Shown: positions 16,076 to 25,258, counted from the stretch's first letter. The stretch: DNA of 43,866 nucleotides from Phycisphaerales bacterium (GCA_014238965.1 JABAAC010000191.1:1-43866); one strand, 5' to 3'. Notes: generated by a model from the letters alone, not told the origin. Program-made: numbers and translations.

Positions 16076-17716
16076 CTACACGCCAGAGATCACCATATTC
16101 TTGGGCCACCGCACATCAAGGGTCCAGGTCAGTGAGGTGGCCTTATCGCCAACGGCATTGGCGGGCACCACAACCTCCCACCGCAAAATGCCCTTTGGCT
16201 TTTCGTCACGCACGTATTCCGGATCGACCGACAATGGTTGACTGAGATTATCGATCGACACCTTGATCTTCTCGTTCTCGCTCACGGGCTTATGATCCAT
16301 GACGCGCACCGTCACGGGCTGATCACTGCTGTTCTCCAGAACGATCGTCACATCTTGGAGAAACTGGGATGTATCGCCGAATAACCCCTTGGTGGCCTTC
16401 TTGGTTTTGACACTCCGGGTTGTCGTAATGCTCGGCAATGGACCAAAGGGCAAGCGCACCGGTTCGCCTGGCGCAGTACTGGGCATGCCCGTGCGTCCCA
16501 CGAAGCCCCCATCAACAAAGAGTGATGTGGGACCCGGCAGCAACAAGTATGGCCCTGGATTCACGGCCTCTGCCATCAGAAAGACTTCATCCGTCTTCGA
16601 TGGCACAGCAAGATGTACCAACGTCCCCTCAAGCGAAGTGTCGCCGATTTGCAATCGACGATCGGCGTTTGCATCACTTGGCACGTCAACGCGACCGGGC
16701 AGTGTGTAGGTCACGTTGACCGGACTTCCGCCAATCAAGGCGACTTGCTTGTGCCCGGCCGAGAACGCTTCGGCAACCGCCGAATCGGCCATGACCATCG
16801 ACTCATGACCTCCGCTTCGAGCTCTTCGAACCCCCCGAGCGGCAGATGGAGCGGCTGGTGGTGGTGGCATGGCCTTATCCACGACCCACGTCCCAAGACT
16901 TGGGGGCTCAAGTGAATTGCTCGGTTGGGCGGTCGACAAGGTCATCGTCACGTCGTCCCATGCCTCACCCGTGGTCTGCACCACCTGGCCGCGGTACTCA
17001 AGCGTCACATCACCCGATGCAGCGTCGATTCGTGCGTCATACACAGGACCCCACGCAGCACGAGACTCCAACGCAGATACCGTGATCGTCGACGCAGTCG
17101 CTCTGGCTACTTGCAAGCGAACAACCAACTCCCGGTGATGCACACTTCCACCACCAGAGGCCTGCAATTTCGATCGTGCCGCATCGACGGCCTGTTGCGC
17201 AGCTTCTTGGTCTCGTCGGACCTCGATGCGTGCATCGAGCACTTCACCAAGCCGATGTCCAATAAACTCCATTTGTCGCGCGGCTGCAACAGTGTCGAGA
17301 TTGGCCGTGCCCACGGCGTCCGATGCGTTTGCCACCGCCTTGGCACGCAGCCCTTCAAGAAATGCTTCATCTGCATCAAGTACGGCTCCACGATTCATCA
17401 CTTTAAGCAAATCGTCTTGGGCAACCTGTAAAGCTGCGGCTAACGCATCTCGATTGGAAGCAGGAGTGTCCTCTCGCCGCACCCGATAGGCAACGTCTGT
17501 GACCGCCGCGGGACCACTCGCTGAGGCCTGAATACTGTCGGGGTGAATGGACTCGGGCAAACCGCCAATGACGATCTCCTGAGCACCTGCGGCGAGTTCA
17601 ACATCCGCTTCGCGCTCGACCCACGCTCGATCTGGATACACAGTCACCATCGTCGGCACTGCCTTGGTGGACTGTGGCGCGAGCAGCAGTGTGCTAACGA
17701 GCATTGTGATCAACAT
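16076..17716 (-). CDS. DUF4140/DUF4139 protein (mucoidy-inhibitor MuiA-like)
   Basis: A 546-residue secreted protein with an N-terminal signal (about 1-19). The start of the mature part (VTVYPDRAWVEREADVEL) is the typical beginning of DUF4140, a helical coiled-coil-like segment follows (about 85-190), and the rest is a DUF4139 beta domain ending in VVVPANAVGDKATSLTWTLDVRWPKN. Homologues are called mucoidy inhibitor A after a Myxococcus-type annotation, but the molecular role is not settled. The ATG at 17716 has GGAG about 10 nt upstream. It lies 39 nt downstream of the DUF481 gene on the same strand; both leaders carry GGAGACTC. The two are probably one transcription unit. Confidence 0.85.
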   Translation of the reverse strand: MLITMLVSTLLLAPQSTKAVPTMVTVYPDRAWVEREADVELAAGAQEIVIGGLPESIHPDSIQASASGPAAVTDVAYRVRREDTPASNRDALAAALQVAQDDLLKVMNRGAVLDADEAFLEGLRAKAVANASDAVGTANLDTVAAARQMEFIGHRLGEVLDARIEVRRDQEAAQQAVDAARSKLQASGGGSVHHRELVVRLQVARATASTITVSALESRAAWGPVYDARIDAASGDVTLEYRGQVVQTTGEAWDDVTMTLSTAQPSNSLEPPSLGTWVVDKAMPPPPAAPSAARGVRRARSGGHESMVMADSAVAEAFSAGHKQVALIGGSPVNVTYTLPGRVDVPSDANADRRLQIGDTSLEGTLVHLAVPSKTDEVFLMAEAVNPGPYLLLPGPTSLFVDGGFVGRTGMPSTAPGEPVRLPFGPLPSITTTRSVKTKKATKGLFGDTSQFLQDVTIVLENSSDQPVTVRVMDHKPVSENEKIKVSIDNLSQPLSVDPEYVRDEKPKGILRWEVVVPANAVGDKATSLTWTLDVRWPKNMVISGV

Positions 17717-17755
17717 GGTGCGAGTCTCCAGAGTTCGAGTGATCGATTGACTTCG

Positions 17756-18715
17756 TCAGAAAGCGTACTCAATGCCGACGCCCGCTGTGATGTCATTGGA
17801 CGTGGAATTAGCCTGAGGCTTCGTATCAAAGTTGTCCTGTACAAAGAAGGTCAGCGAAATCGGCGGCGAGAAGTCCATCTGCATGGAGTAGTTCAACTGC
17901 ACAATGCCCTGTGTATTGCCAAAATTATCAATCGCTGGAGTCAGTTGGAGGAATCCATTGAATGACTGCCTCTTTGTCACATTCACACGGCCATCAACTC
18001 GAAAGAACAACTGCGGGTCCACCTTGTGTAGCGCGTACTCCCAACGGAAGCCACCGCCGAACTTCCCTGTCAGCGCGTAGTCGTCTGTGTCAAGGAATCG
18101 ATAGCCCATGCCACCATTGGGCGACAACATGTGTTCCCACGCCTGATTAGAGTTGTAGAGATACTGGGCGTCAAGGAAGTACAGCCATTTGGAGTCCTTG
18201 AGCAACCAATTCTGTGAGGCATCGACATACGCCTTGGATTGTGTCACTTCCCCATCAGTCGTGACGAGCAAGTACCACGCCTGCAAATCAAATTGCTGGG
18301 CCTTGGTCTTCTTGTGAAGTTCACCCGATAGTCGCGCATTAATCGAAGTCTGAGTGTTATTGGTGTAGTTCAGTGACAGCCCTGCCTTGCCGTTCCAATC
18401 GGGAGGCGACTTTGGAATATTGACGCTTTTGACAAGCACTGGCGCGGAAGGCAGACCATCTTCCACGCCTGCGCCCGCTGGTGGTGGTGTCGAGATTGCA
18501 GATGGAGCCCTCTCCACCTTTGGCAACGTCACGTGGCCAAGCACAGGGTGATCGATGGTCACTGAATGATCATCCTGCGACACAATCGGCCCGCTTAATC
18601 GATCCCCGTTGCTCAAATCGACGGTCACGACAACTGGCTTTGGGGGATCTGATGGCGGCGAATGAGACCCTTGCGTGAAGGTGCCTCCCAATAGCACAGT
18701 GAGCATGATGAGCAT
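17756..18715 (-). CDS. DUF481 outer-membrane beta-barrel protein
   Basis: A 319-residue protein with a signal peptide. Residues about 28-70 (VTVDLSNGDRLSGPIVSQ...LGHVTLP) form a small strand-rich repeat common at the front of planctomycetal DUF481 proteins. From about 110 on there are alternating amphipathic strands such as GLSLNYTNNTQTSINARLSG, ending with a terminal aromatic (GVGIEYAF), as expected for an outer-membrane barrel. E. coli YdiY is a distant relative; function unknown. Cotranscription with the DUF4139 gene downstream is likely. Confidence 0.85.
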   Translation of the reverse strand: MLIMLTVLLGGTFTQGSHSPPSDPPKPVVVTVDLSNGDRLSGPIVSQDDHSVTIDHPVLGHVTLPKVERAPSAISTPPPAGAGVEDGLPSAPVLVKSVNIPKSPPDWNGKAGLSLNYTNNTQTSINARLSGELHKKTKAQQFDLQAWYLLVTTDGEVTQSKAYVDASQNWLLKDSKWLYFLDAQYLYNSNQAWEHMLSPNGGMGYRFLDTDDYALTGKFGGGFRWEYALHKVDPQLFFRVDGRVNVTKRQSFNGFLQLTPAIDNFGNTQGIVQLNYSMQMDFSPPISLTFFVQDNFDTKPQANSTSNDITAGVGIEYAF

Positions 18716-18746
18716 ATTGAGTCTCCAAACGATCTGCGTTCACCGT

Positions 18747-18769
18747 TTGACTTTAGAACATCGAGTCAA
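18747..18769. promoter_or_regulatory. Inverted repeat upstream of the DUF481 gene
   Basis: TTGACT (18747-18752), 11-nt spacer, AGTCAA (18764-18769). It lies 31 nt upstream of the DUF481 start at 18715 and could be an operator; the arms also resemble -35 boxes. Six-base arms can arise by chance, so this is tentative. Confidence 0.3.
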
Positions 18770-18841
18770 GCCGTCTACAGTTTCAAATCAAAGCGTTGCA
18801 CTACGCCCGGGCATGGAGTTTAACAGGCCCCCAATGCACAC

Positions 18842-19825
18842 TTAGGAAGACATCAAATCCCAGAGGACGCCGGACAGCCCTTCATTGGAAAGTTGTCGCC
18901 TCACGAATATGGCCTCCCGTTGGCACACCATCGACGGCAATCGTGTCGCGTAAGCGCTGATGATTCCGCTCAAGTCCACCCGCTGGGCGGCCTGCCAGCA
19001 TGCTTCACCAGGCCATGCACCGACGGCCTCAAGATGCGATCGCCCCAAGGCATTGCACGCCAAAGCAGTCTCATGACTCATCTGCACATTGAGCCAATAC
19101 GCCGTATCAATCAATGGAGCGCCACACGATATTGATTGCCAGTCGAGCAGGTGTACACGATCGCCATCGAGTCGAAGGTTGTCAGCATGCAGGTCGCCGT
19201 GCAGGACACGCGTATCAAGGGTGGCTAGCGTTGCAAAATCACCTTCCAAAGTAGATTGCATTCGCTCAGCTAGCTTACATAGCCATGGAAGATCCTTGGG
19301 ATCGCCCCATGCCTGTAGGCAGGCGTTGTATCGACGTTCGAATCGGCGCACACGCCGTGCATGAGGCCGCAACGCGCCCGCCGTGCCCGCTCCCCAATGA
19401 GGAAGGTGCGACGTCCATTGGGGCTTGGGCTGCATTGCGTGCAGCGGCTCAATCGCAGCCAAGACTCGCTGAGACAACGCTATGTCAGGCTCAGCGGCAA
19501 TATCACCATCAACGCCGGGACATATGGACAGCAGCAATGCCGGGCCACGCTCCGTAGGCAATTCGGCTAGCAATGTCGGTACACACATGTCCAGTGGGCT
19601 CAACACGTGCTGCAGGGCAAAGGCTTCTCTCGCTGCCCACGCCGGGTCGGCTTGATCGCCCGGAATTTTAACGATGGCCTCAAGTGATCCATCCGTGCAA
19701 CGCTCTACATGCCCTGTGACGCCGCGATCAGGAGCAATAGCAACACGCTGCAGTGAGACTGCCGATGCCCCTGTCCAGGTGGACCACAGCGCCGAAACGA
19801 TTGCTGCATGATCGGCTTGGGTCAC
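18842..19825 (-). CDS. Phosphotransferase of the APH/ChoK kinase-like family
   Basis: A 327-residue cytoplasmic protein with the aminoglycoside-phosphotransferase fold. The catalytic loop HGDLHADN (His209, Asp211, Asn216) and the metal-binding LLDWQ (Asp228) are intact, and VKIP near residue 53 is a candidate for the ATP-contacting Lys. Family members phosphorylate antibiotics, choline, homoserine, sugars or other small molecules; the substrate here is unknown, and antibiotic resistance should not be assumed. It is the last gene of a five-gene operon, and its start overlaps the stop of the POT transporter by 4 nt (ATGA), which suggests translational coupling. Confidence 0.85.
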   Translation of the reverse strand: MTQADHAAIVSALWSTWTGASAVSLQRVAIAPDRGVTGHVERCTDGSLEAIVKIPGDQADPAWAAREAFALQHVLSPLDMCVPTLLAELPTERGPALLLSICPGVDGDIAAEPDIALSQRVLAAIEPLHAMQPKPQWTSHLPHWGAGTAGALRPHARRVRRFERRYNACLQAWGDPKDLPWLCKLAERMQSTLEGDFATLATLDTRVLHGDLHADNLRLDGDRVHLLDWQSISCGAPLIDTAYWLNVQMSHETALACNALGRSHLEAVGAWPGEACWQAAQRVDLSGIISAYATRLPSMVCQREAIFVRRQLSNEGLSGVLWDLMSS

Positions 19826-21231
19826 GCTTCACCACCGGGATAATGGCCCGGATTCCACCGTCGAATCGTCCGCTGCATCCATGGCACAAACGGGATGAAC
19901 AGCACAATGCACCCCATGACCACAAACCCTGTCACAAGGTAGTCGCTGAATCGATTCGCTCCATGGTGCATTTCTGCCGCAGCACCAATGCGACTGCCTG
20001 CAAACCCCAGCAGCCCCATCGCGAGCAAACAAAGGCCTTGGAATGTGCCTTGCAATCGCCGCGGGGCCAGACGCGTGATCAGAGACATGTAGACAGGCGA
20101 GATGAAGATCTCACCGATGCTCATGACCGCGTAAAGCGATGCGAATACACCAAGGCCAATGACTGGAGCAGATGATGCACCCTCGGGAATCGCTTTCACT
20201 GCATAGGCTAAACCAATGAGCGAGGCCGTCGAAAGCATCGCCCCAAAGACTATCTGCGATGGCATGCCAGGAAATCGGCCACGCTTGGCCAGCATCGAAA
20301 TGCCAAGCGTGATGAACGGTGTTGCCAACACAATCAACGCTGGTTCAATCGAGCTAAACCAAGCCGTTGGGACAATCCGCTCCTTGCCAAACCACTCACC
20401 AATACGTCGATCAACAAAGTCTTTGGCGATCAACTCCGTGTCTGCGGTTCCCGCGAAGACGCCATACGACATTGACCAAAGAAGGAAAATCCCAAAGAGC
20501 ACCAAAAGCACGGTGATATTTCGTCGAAGTCGGGTGCCGGTCATGGGGTCCCCTTCCTCATCCTGCTCTGGTCCACCTCGCTGGGGTTTGCCTCGCTCGA
20601 TCTCCGGTACGAGCGTGCGTGCACCAATCAACAGGCCCAACGCCACCACCATGCCAAGCCCTGCCCAAAGAAACGCCCACCTAAAGCCTAGTGTGATCAT
20701 GATCCACCCCGCCACCAACGGTCCCACTGCCCCGCCAATGTTGATCATGCAGTAGTACCACTTAAAGACTCGGTCGCGTTGCAACTGCTGTTCGGGATAG
20801 AACGAACTCACCAAACACGGCATGGCTGGCTTTAATAAGCCTGTACCGCATGCAACAAGAATGAGCCCTGCCCAAAACCAAGCTTCACTCTGGGCCATAA
20901 ACAACGTCCCGTGTCCCGCCACAATCACCACGCCGCCAAGAACAACAGCGCGGTAGTGCCCAGTGAGCCGATCGCCCACAATGCCAAGAAGGACTGGCAA
21001 GCCAAAGGCCAATAGCGCATAGTCACCGGTCAGTTTGTCCGCCTCTACGGTGGACCAACCAAGGCCGCCATCGTTAATCGTCGCAACCGCATAGAGCGCC
21101 ATGATTGTGGACAAGCTGTAAAAACTGACTCGTTCCCACAGCTCAGCGAACGAGACGAGAACGACGCCAAGCGTGCCGCCCTGTGGAGAACCACCTGCCA
21201 CACCAGTCGCCATGCCACTGGAATCAGGCAT
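19822..21231 (-). CDS. Proton-dependent oligopeptide transporter, POT/PTR family
   Basis: A 469-residue inner-membrane symporter that imports di- and tripeptides with protons. The family's N-terminal signature is present as ELWERVSFYSLSTIMALY (the ExxER type motif), and the PTR2 signature is visible as FKWYYCMINIGGAVGP near residue 165. About 12-14 hydrophobic helices are seen, as expected. It sits 3 nt downstream of an unknown membrane-protein gene and overlaps the APH-like gene by 4 nt. With the M42 aminopeptidase at the head of the operon this suggests uptake and breakdown of peptides; that link is inference. Confidence 0.9.
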   Translation of the reverse strand: MPDSSGMATGVAGGSPQGGTLGVVLVSFAELWERVSFYSLSTIMALYAVATINDGGLGWSTVEADKLTGDYALLAFGLPVLLGIVGDRLTGHYRAVVLGGVVIVAGHGTLFMAQSEAWFWAGLILVACGTGLLKPAMPCLVSSFYPEQQLQRDRVFKWYYCMINIGGAVGPLVAGWIMITLGFRWAFLWAGLGMVVALGLLIGARTLVPEIERGKPQRGGPEQDEEGDPMTGTRLRRNITVLLVLFGIFLLWSMSYGVFAGTADTELIAKDFVDRRIGEWFGKERIVPTAWFSSIEPALIVLATPFITLGISMLAKRGRFPGMPSQIVFGAMLSTASLIGLAYAVKAIPEGASSAPVIGLGVFASLYAVMSIGEIFISPVYMSLITRLAPRRLQGTFQGLCLLAMGLLGFAGSRIGAAAEMHHGANRFSDYLVTGFVVMGCIVLFIPFVPWMQRTIRRWNPGHYPGGEA

Positions 21232-21234
21232 ACG

Positions 21235-22116
21235 TCAAAAGCCTGCAGGGCTTGCGGCGGCCAATTCGAGTGCAGCGAGCACAATCGATGCAATAGCAGG
21301 CGCGATCACAACGCACAGGGCCAGCATTGTGCTTGCCCCCGTCGCCGAACTTGTCTTGGGCACCTTGGGCAACAGCAACAACGCCGGCACACCCGCCAGC
21401 GGGAGCCACCAGCGCCATGCAGCAACACCCTCAATATCGTAGATCTGGCCGACGACGATTAACATCACAAGTGCGATGCTCACACCTACAGCCGCGCCGA
21501 GACCGACTCGTTTGGATGGCGCGGAAGAAGGAAAGACCGACAGTACGACTGCAGCAACTGCAGCGACTGCTGACAGCGCCCCGGCGGTCAACGCCAGTGT
21601 GATATTGGCCGAAACGAGCATCGTCATCGACAACGCAGCGGCTGTGGCCCACACGCCGATGTGGAACACAATGTCTCGCCGCAGCGCCGCCGCGGCGGCG
21701 AAGGCAAGAACGGGCAGGGCGAATTTCAATCCCATTGTGACCCGCGCACCAGCCTCATCTAGCCCGGGCAGGACCAACCACAACGCAACGGCCGCTCCAG
21801 CCACGCCCGCAGCGAGTACTGCCGTGGGACCGTACTGACGCCCTCGCCCCATTCCAGCTGCTGCAAGTCCCAAACCTGCCGCACAAAGCAACACCCACGC
21901 TGTAATGAACCACTTCTGCCACCCTTCGCTCCCGGGAAGGATCATGCCTCTTTCTAGGACGAACGACAACAATGCAGCCCCGGGCAAACACAGCGCCAAA
22001 CAGCAGTCAGCCAGAACCCCGCGGCGGCGCAGCGGCGTCAACAAGATTGCAAGTACGAGCACGGTGCCCATCAGGGCTGTTGGCAAACCCACTGCATACA
22101 GGACGGTGTCAACCAT
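21235..22116 (-). CDS. Integral membrane protein of unknown function
   Basis: A 293-residue protein made almost wholly of hydrophobic segments: by eye nine or so helices, separated by short Arg/Pro-rich turns such as LTPLRRRGVLAD and GMGRGRQYGPT. No transport or enzyme motif was recognised. It is very rich in Ala, Leu and Val. It lies 2 nt after YceI and 3 nt before the POT transporter, so it belongs to the operon. A partner of YceI (whose relatives bind polyisoprenoid lipids) or a transporter accessory are possibilities only. Confidence 0.75.
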   Translation of the reverse strand: MVDTVLYAVGLPTALMGTVLVLAILLTPLRRRGVLADCCLALCLPGAALLSFVLERGMILPGSEGWQKWFITAWVLLCAAGLGLAAAGMGRGRQYGPTAVLAAGVAGAAVALWLVLPGLDEAGARVTMGLKFALPVLAFAAAAALRRDIVFHIGVWATAAALSMTMLVSANITLALTAGALSAVAAVAAVVLSVFPSSAPSKRVGLGAAVGVSIALVMLIVVGQIYDIEGVAAWRWWLPLAGVPALLLLPKVPKTSSATGASTMLALCVVIAPAIASIVLAALELAAASPAGF

Positions 22117-22118
22117 GG

Positions 22119-22721
22119 TCAGGCTCCTGGCCCCGTGTCACCTTCCAACGCGATGATCAACTTCACTTCGTCGCCGAGCGCGCCATTTTCAACACCCCAC
22201 TGCATGCCAAAGTCGCTTCGGTACATCGTAAAGATCGCTTCCCATCCAGCCTTGGCAACAACAGGGTTGCCGATGACACCGGTGACTTCCACTGCGGCTT
22301 CGATAGGTTCTGTCTTGCCGAGCATCGTCAGGTTGCCCTTGACAATCCACTTGTGCTCACCAACACGCGATGCGCTCGTGCTCTTGAATGAGATGGTGTC
22401 AAATTCAATTGCATTGAAGAAGTCTGGACCTTGCAGGCTGCGGTCCAGTTTCGCCGTTCCAGTATCGATGCTCTTGGTCTTCACAGTGACATCAAACTCT
22501 GGCGCGGTTGAATCGTCACGAGGCCACGTGACAGCACCCGTGACGTCGTTGAATCGGCCCCAGAATTGACCTGCGCCGGCATGCTGCACGCGGAACATCG
22601 CCGCGCAGTGCACGGGGTCGAGTTTCCAGACCTCAGCATCCCCCTGGCGTGCGGTACCCACAGCCAACGCGGAGCAAGCCAGCACAGCAAGCAATAGCAC
22701 ACTCCCAATGATTCGTCGCAT
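22119..22721 (-). CDS. YceI family protein, periplasmic lipid-binding type
   Basis: A 200-residue protein with a signal peptide (1-22) and the YceI lipocalin-like barrel: WKLDPVHCAAMFRVQHAG at the start (the usual DxxHSxxxFxVxH pattern with Cys for Ser), then GRFNDVTGAVTWP, VKTKSIDTGTAKLDRSLQG, and FTMYRSDFGMQWG. Known members bind polyisoprenoids such as ubiquinone precursors. It lies between the M42 peptidase (20 nt upstream) and the membrane protein (2 nt downstream). Confidence 0.92.
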   Translation of the reverse strand: MRRIIGSVLLLAVLACSALAVGTARQGDAEVWKLDPVHCAAMFRVQHAGAGQFWGRFNDVTGAVTWPRDDSTAPEFDVTVKTKSIDTGTAKLDRSLQGPDFFNAIEFDTISFKSTSASRVGEHKWIVKGNLTMLGKTEPIEAAVEVTGVIGNPVVAKAGWEAIFTMYRSDFGMQWGVENGALGDEVKLIIALEGDTGPGA

Positions 22722-22741
22722 GATTGGTCCTTCCTGGGACT

Positions 22742-23803
22742 CTACTTAACCTGCTTGAGCCAGGCAGAAAGCAAGTCGATGGTTGCTTGCAGATCATTCC
22801 TTGAGCACATTTCCGTCACCGTGTGGATGTATCGCGTGCCACAGACGAGTGCCGTCGTGCGAACGCCATGGCCGGAGCGCTGAATTGCCGCGCCGTCTTG
22901 TCCACCACGAGGCAAGATGCACCGCTGATGCTTGATCCCACGTTTTTTGGCAACCGCGCACAACTCATCGGACAACTTTTGATCGGCGATCATCGATGAA
23001 TCCATGACCATGACACCAGCGCCTTCGCCAAAGGCTGTCACACGATCCACCGTGGGTATGCCCGGGGTATCGCAACACAGCGTTGTATCGAGTCCGACTC
23101 CCAGGTCCGCATTGACCGACTGAGCTGCGGCCATTGCCCCACGCAACCCAACTTCCTCCTGCGTGGTAAACGCCACGACAATTTCGCAGGCATGGTATCG
23201 GGCCTTACCACGAGCCTTCTCGATGGAACGAACCGCTTCAATTGCCGCAAAGCACGCGAGGCGATTATCGATGGCCTTAGACACGAACGTCTCGGGGGTC
23301 TCAAGAAACGGCTCGTGCATGACGACAAAGTCGCCAATACGCACTTTTCGCTTCACAACCGATGCCTTCATACCCAAGTCAATGCAGAACTCCAGCGGCT
23401 CGGGAACCTTCTTGCGCTCCTCTGGTGAGGAAATGTGCAATGGCTTGCCCCCTGGATTCATCACGCCAACAAAGTCGCCCTTGGATGTGCACACGAGCAC
23501 TCGGCGCGAGAACAAGTTTCGAGGATCGAACCCACCCGCTGGATTGACCCAGATAAACCCCTGCTCATCGACGTGGCGAACGTAGAAGCCGATTTCATCC
23601 ATGTGTGCGCAAATCAACACGCGCGTAGGCTTCTTGGGCGATGTGCCACGAGGCTTGCGGGTACAGATGAGCGAGCCCATTGCATCGACGCGGGTCGCAT
23701 CGAATAACCCCTTGATAGAGGTCTTAATCAGGGCCCGTACGCGTTCTTCGCGACCCGCAACGCCTGGCGTCTCACAAAGTTGACTAAAGAGTTTGGTATC
23801 CAT
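22742..23803 (-). CDS. M42 family aminopeptidase (glutamyl aminopeptidase/TET-like)
   Basis: A 353-residue cytoplasmic metallo-aminopeptidase that trims peptides. Ligands and catalytic residues match the family: AHMDE (His67, Asp69), AIDNR with Asp179 bridging two metals, TTQEEVGLRG (Glu216 as base, Glu217 ligand), GLDT (Asp239) and YIHTVTE (His327). No signal peptide, so it acts inside the cell. First gene of the operon with YceI, a membrane protein, the POT transporter and an APH-like kinase; a cytoplasmic peptidase beside a peptide importer is functionally coherent. The start region is divergent from, and close to, the beta-propeller gene. Confidence 0.93.
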   Translation of the reverse strand: MDTKLFSQLCETPGVAGREERVRALIKTSIKGLFDATRVDAMGSLICTRKPRGTSPKKPTRVLICAHMDEIGFYVRHVDEQGFIWVNPAGGFDPRNLFSRRVLVCTSKGDFVGVMNPGGKPLHISSPEERKKVPEPLEFCIDLGMKASVVKRKVRIGDFVVMHEPFLETPETFVSKAIDNRLACFAAIEAVRSIEKARGKARYHACEIVVAFTTQEEVGLRGAMAAAQSVNADLGVGLDTTLCCDTPGIPTVDRVTAFGEGAGVMVMDSSMIADQKLSDELCAVAKKRGIKHQRCILPRGGQDGAAIQRSGHGVRTTALVCGTRYIHTVTEMCSRNDLQATIDLLSAWLKQVK

Positions 23804-23833
23804 GAGACAGGCACTGTATCGCCCTTACCGCCC

Positions 23834-25258
23834 ATGATCGCTGCATCTACCCAAGGTATGGGCGTCATCCGATCGATTCCACTTGCCTCAAGGCCCATTG
23901 GCGGCGATCCTGATCCTGTGTTGACCACCATGCTGTTGCTGCAGGCCCTAGGCTCAGGGCCCATCTGGATCGATCCGCCCAGCGGCGGCGCCAACGACGA
24001 TGGCTTTGGACGCGCCCTGGCCGTATCGGGCAACCTGCTGTTGGTTGGCTCACCTGGCCGAAGTGTGTGGGGCTATCGCTCCGGAGATGTTCAGGCGTAC
24101 TTCAAGTTCACGGATCAATGGCAGCCCATCGGCGACGTGTTGCCTGGCACCCTGGAAGCGTGGGACGAGTTTGGCACCGACATCGTCCTCGATGGTGAGC
24201 GTGGCGCGATTGCATGTCCGGGCAAAGATCGCGTCTATCTGGTGGGCTCGGTTCATGGGGCCTGTTTCATTACTGGCTCGATCGATCCCCCGCCGGGCTA
24301 TGAGGGCACGCGATTTGGCACGAGCGTAGCTATGCACGGGGACCTTCTTGTCATCGGCGCTCAGCTCGATGACACAATCGCCATCGATGCAGGCGCGGTG
24401 CATGTGTATCGCTACGACGGCGCCATGTGGAACCACGAAGCACATCTGGTGCCAACCAACGCGGTGGATTTTGCGTGGGCTGGCCGAAGTGTCGCAGTTC
24501 ATGACGACCGCCTGGCCTTTGGAGCCAACCTTGAGCCCGTAGGCGAAGTGCTCGCAGCAGGGTCGGTCTACCTGTATCGGCATACGGACGCTGATGGGTG
24601 GTCACTGGAAGAGCGATTGACCCACCCGGATCCGGGCCCAGGCGACTATTTGGGATACGACGTCGCAATGGATGGCAACCGGCTCATCGCCGGCGCCATT
24701 TTGGCCGATGGACCGGATGGTCAAGAGGACATCGGCGAAGTAGTCACGTGGTCGCTAAACGCTACTGGCGTCGAATTCGAGTCCACCATTTCACCCCCAG
24801 ACGATATCGGTGGCGAATTCGGCTTCTCGATTGCAATGCACGGTGATCAACTTGCCATTGGAGCCATCTTCAACGGGCTCGCTGGCCCGGTGGCCGGTGC
24901 AGCCTATCGCATGATGTGGACGGGATCGCAGTGGGCTTGGATCGGCGCCTCGTACCCACCCCCACCACAAGATGGCTCACAAATGGGCTTCGCCGTGGCG
25001 GTAGACGATGCCGTAGTTGCCATTGGCTGCCCGAGATTCGAAGATCAACCACGCCCCGGTCGCGTACTGATGACGCCCTGGACACCTGATTGCCCCGGCG
25101 ACACCAACGCGACTTCAACCGTGGACGTCGACGACATCCTGAACGTGATCAGCCAATGGGGCACCTGTCCAACTTGCCCCGGAGACGTCACCGAAGACGG
25201 CGTGGTCTCGGTCAATGACTTGCTGCTTGTCATCGCTTCTTGGGGCGACTGTCAATAA
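23834..25258 (+). CDS. Seven-bladed FG-GAP beta-propeller protein with dockerin-like tail
   Basis: A 474-residue protein whose body is seven repeats of the integrin-type FG-GAP kind, e.g. DGFGRALAVSGNLLLVG, RFGTSVAMHGDLLVIGA, YLGYDVAMDGNRLIAGA, EFGFSIAMHGDQLAIGA and QMGFAVAVDDAVVAIGC. The C-terminus has two dockerin-like calcium repeats (STVDVDDILNVISQWG and GVVSVNDLLLVIASWG) separated by CPTCPGD. This is a likely surface or extracellular binding protein. The start is unsure: the frame opens at a TTG at 23780 inside the divergent M42 gene, with ATGs at 23834, 23858 and 23930; none gives a textbook signal peptide, though 23930 gives a short hydrophobic N-terminus (MLLLQALGSG). Confidence 0.8.
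   Translation: MIAASTQGMGVIRSIPLASRPIGGDPDPVLTTMLLLQALGSGPIWIDPPSGGANDDGFGRALAVSGNLLLVGSPGRSVWGYRSGDVQAYFKFTDQWQPIGDVLPGTLEAWDEFGTDIVLDGERGAIACPGKDRVYLVGSVHGACFITGSIDPPPGYEGTRFGTSVAMHGDLLVIGAQLDDTIAIDAGAVHVYRYDGAMWNHEAHLVPTNAVDFAWAGRSVAVHDDRLAFGANLEPVGEVLAAGSVYLYRHTDADGWSLEERLTHPDPGPGDYLGYDVAMDGNRLIAGAILADGPDGQEDIGEVVTWSLNATGVEFESTISPPDDIGGEFGFSIAMHGDQLAIGAIFNGLAGPVAGAAYRMMWTGSQWAWIGASYPPPPQDGSQMGFAVAVDDAVVAIGCPRFEDQPRPGRVLMTPWTPDCPGDTNATSTVDVDDILNVISQWGTCPTCPGDVTEDGVVSVNDLLLVIASWGDCQ

Noticed and set aside
18842-19825. APH-like gene as an antibiotic-resistance determinant
   Set aside because: The catalytic motifs fit the broad kinase family, but the operon context (peptidase, peptide transporter) and lack of mobile elements give no support for resistance.
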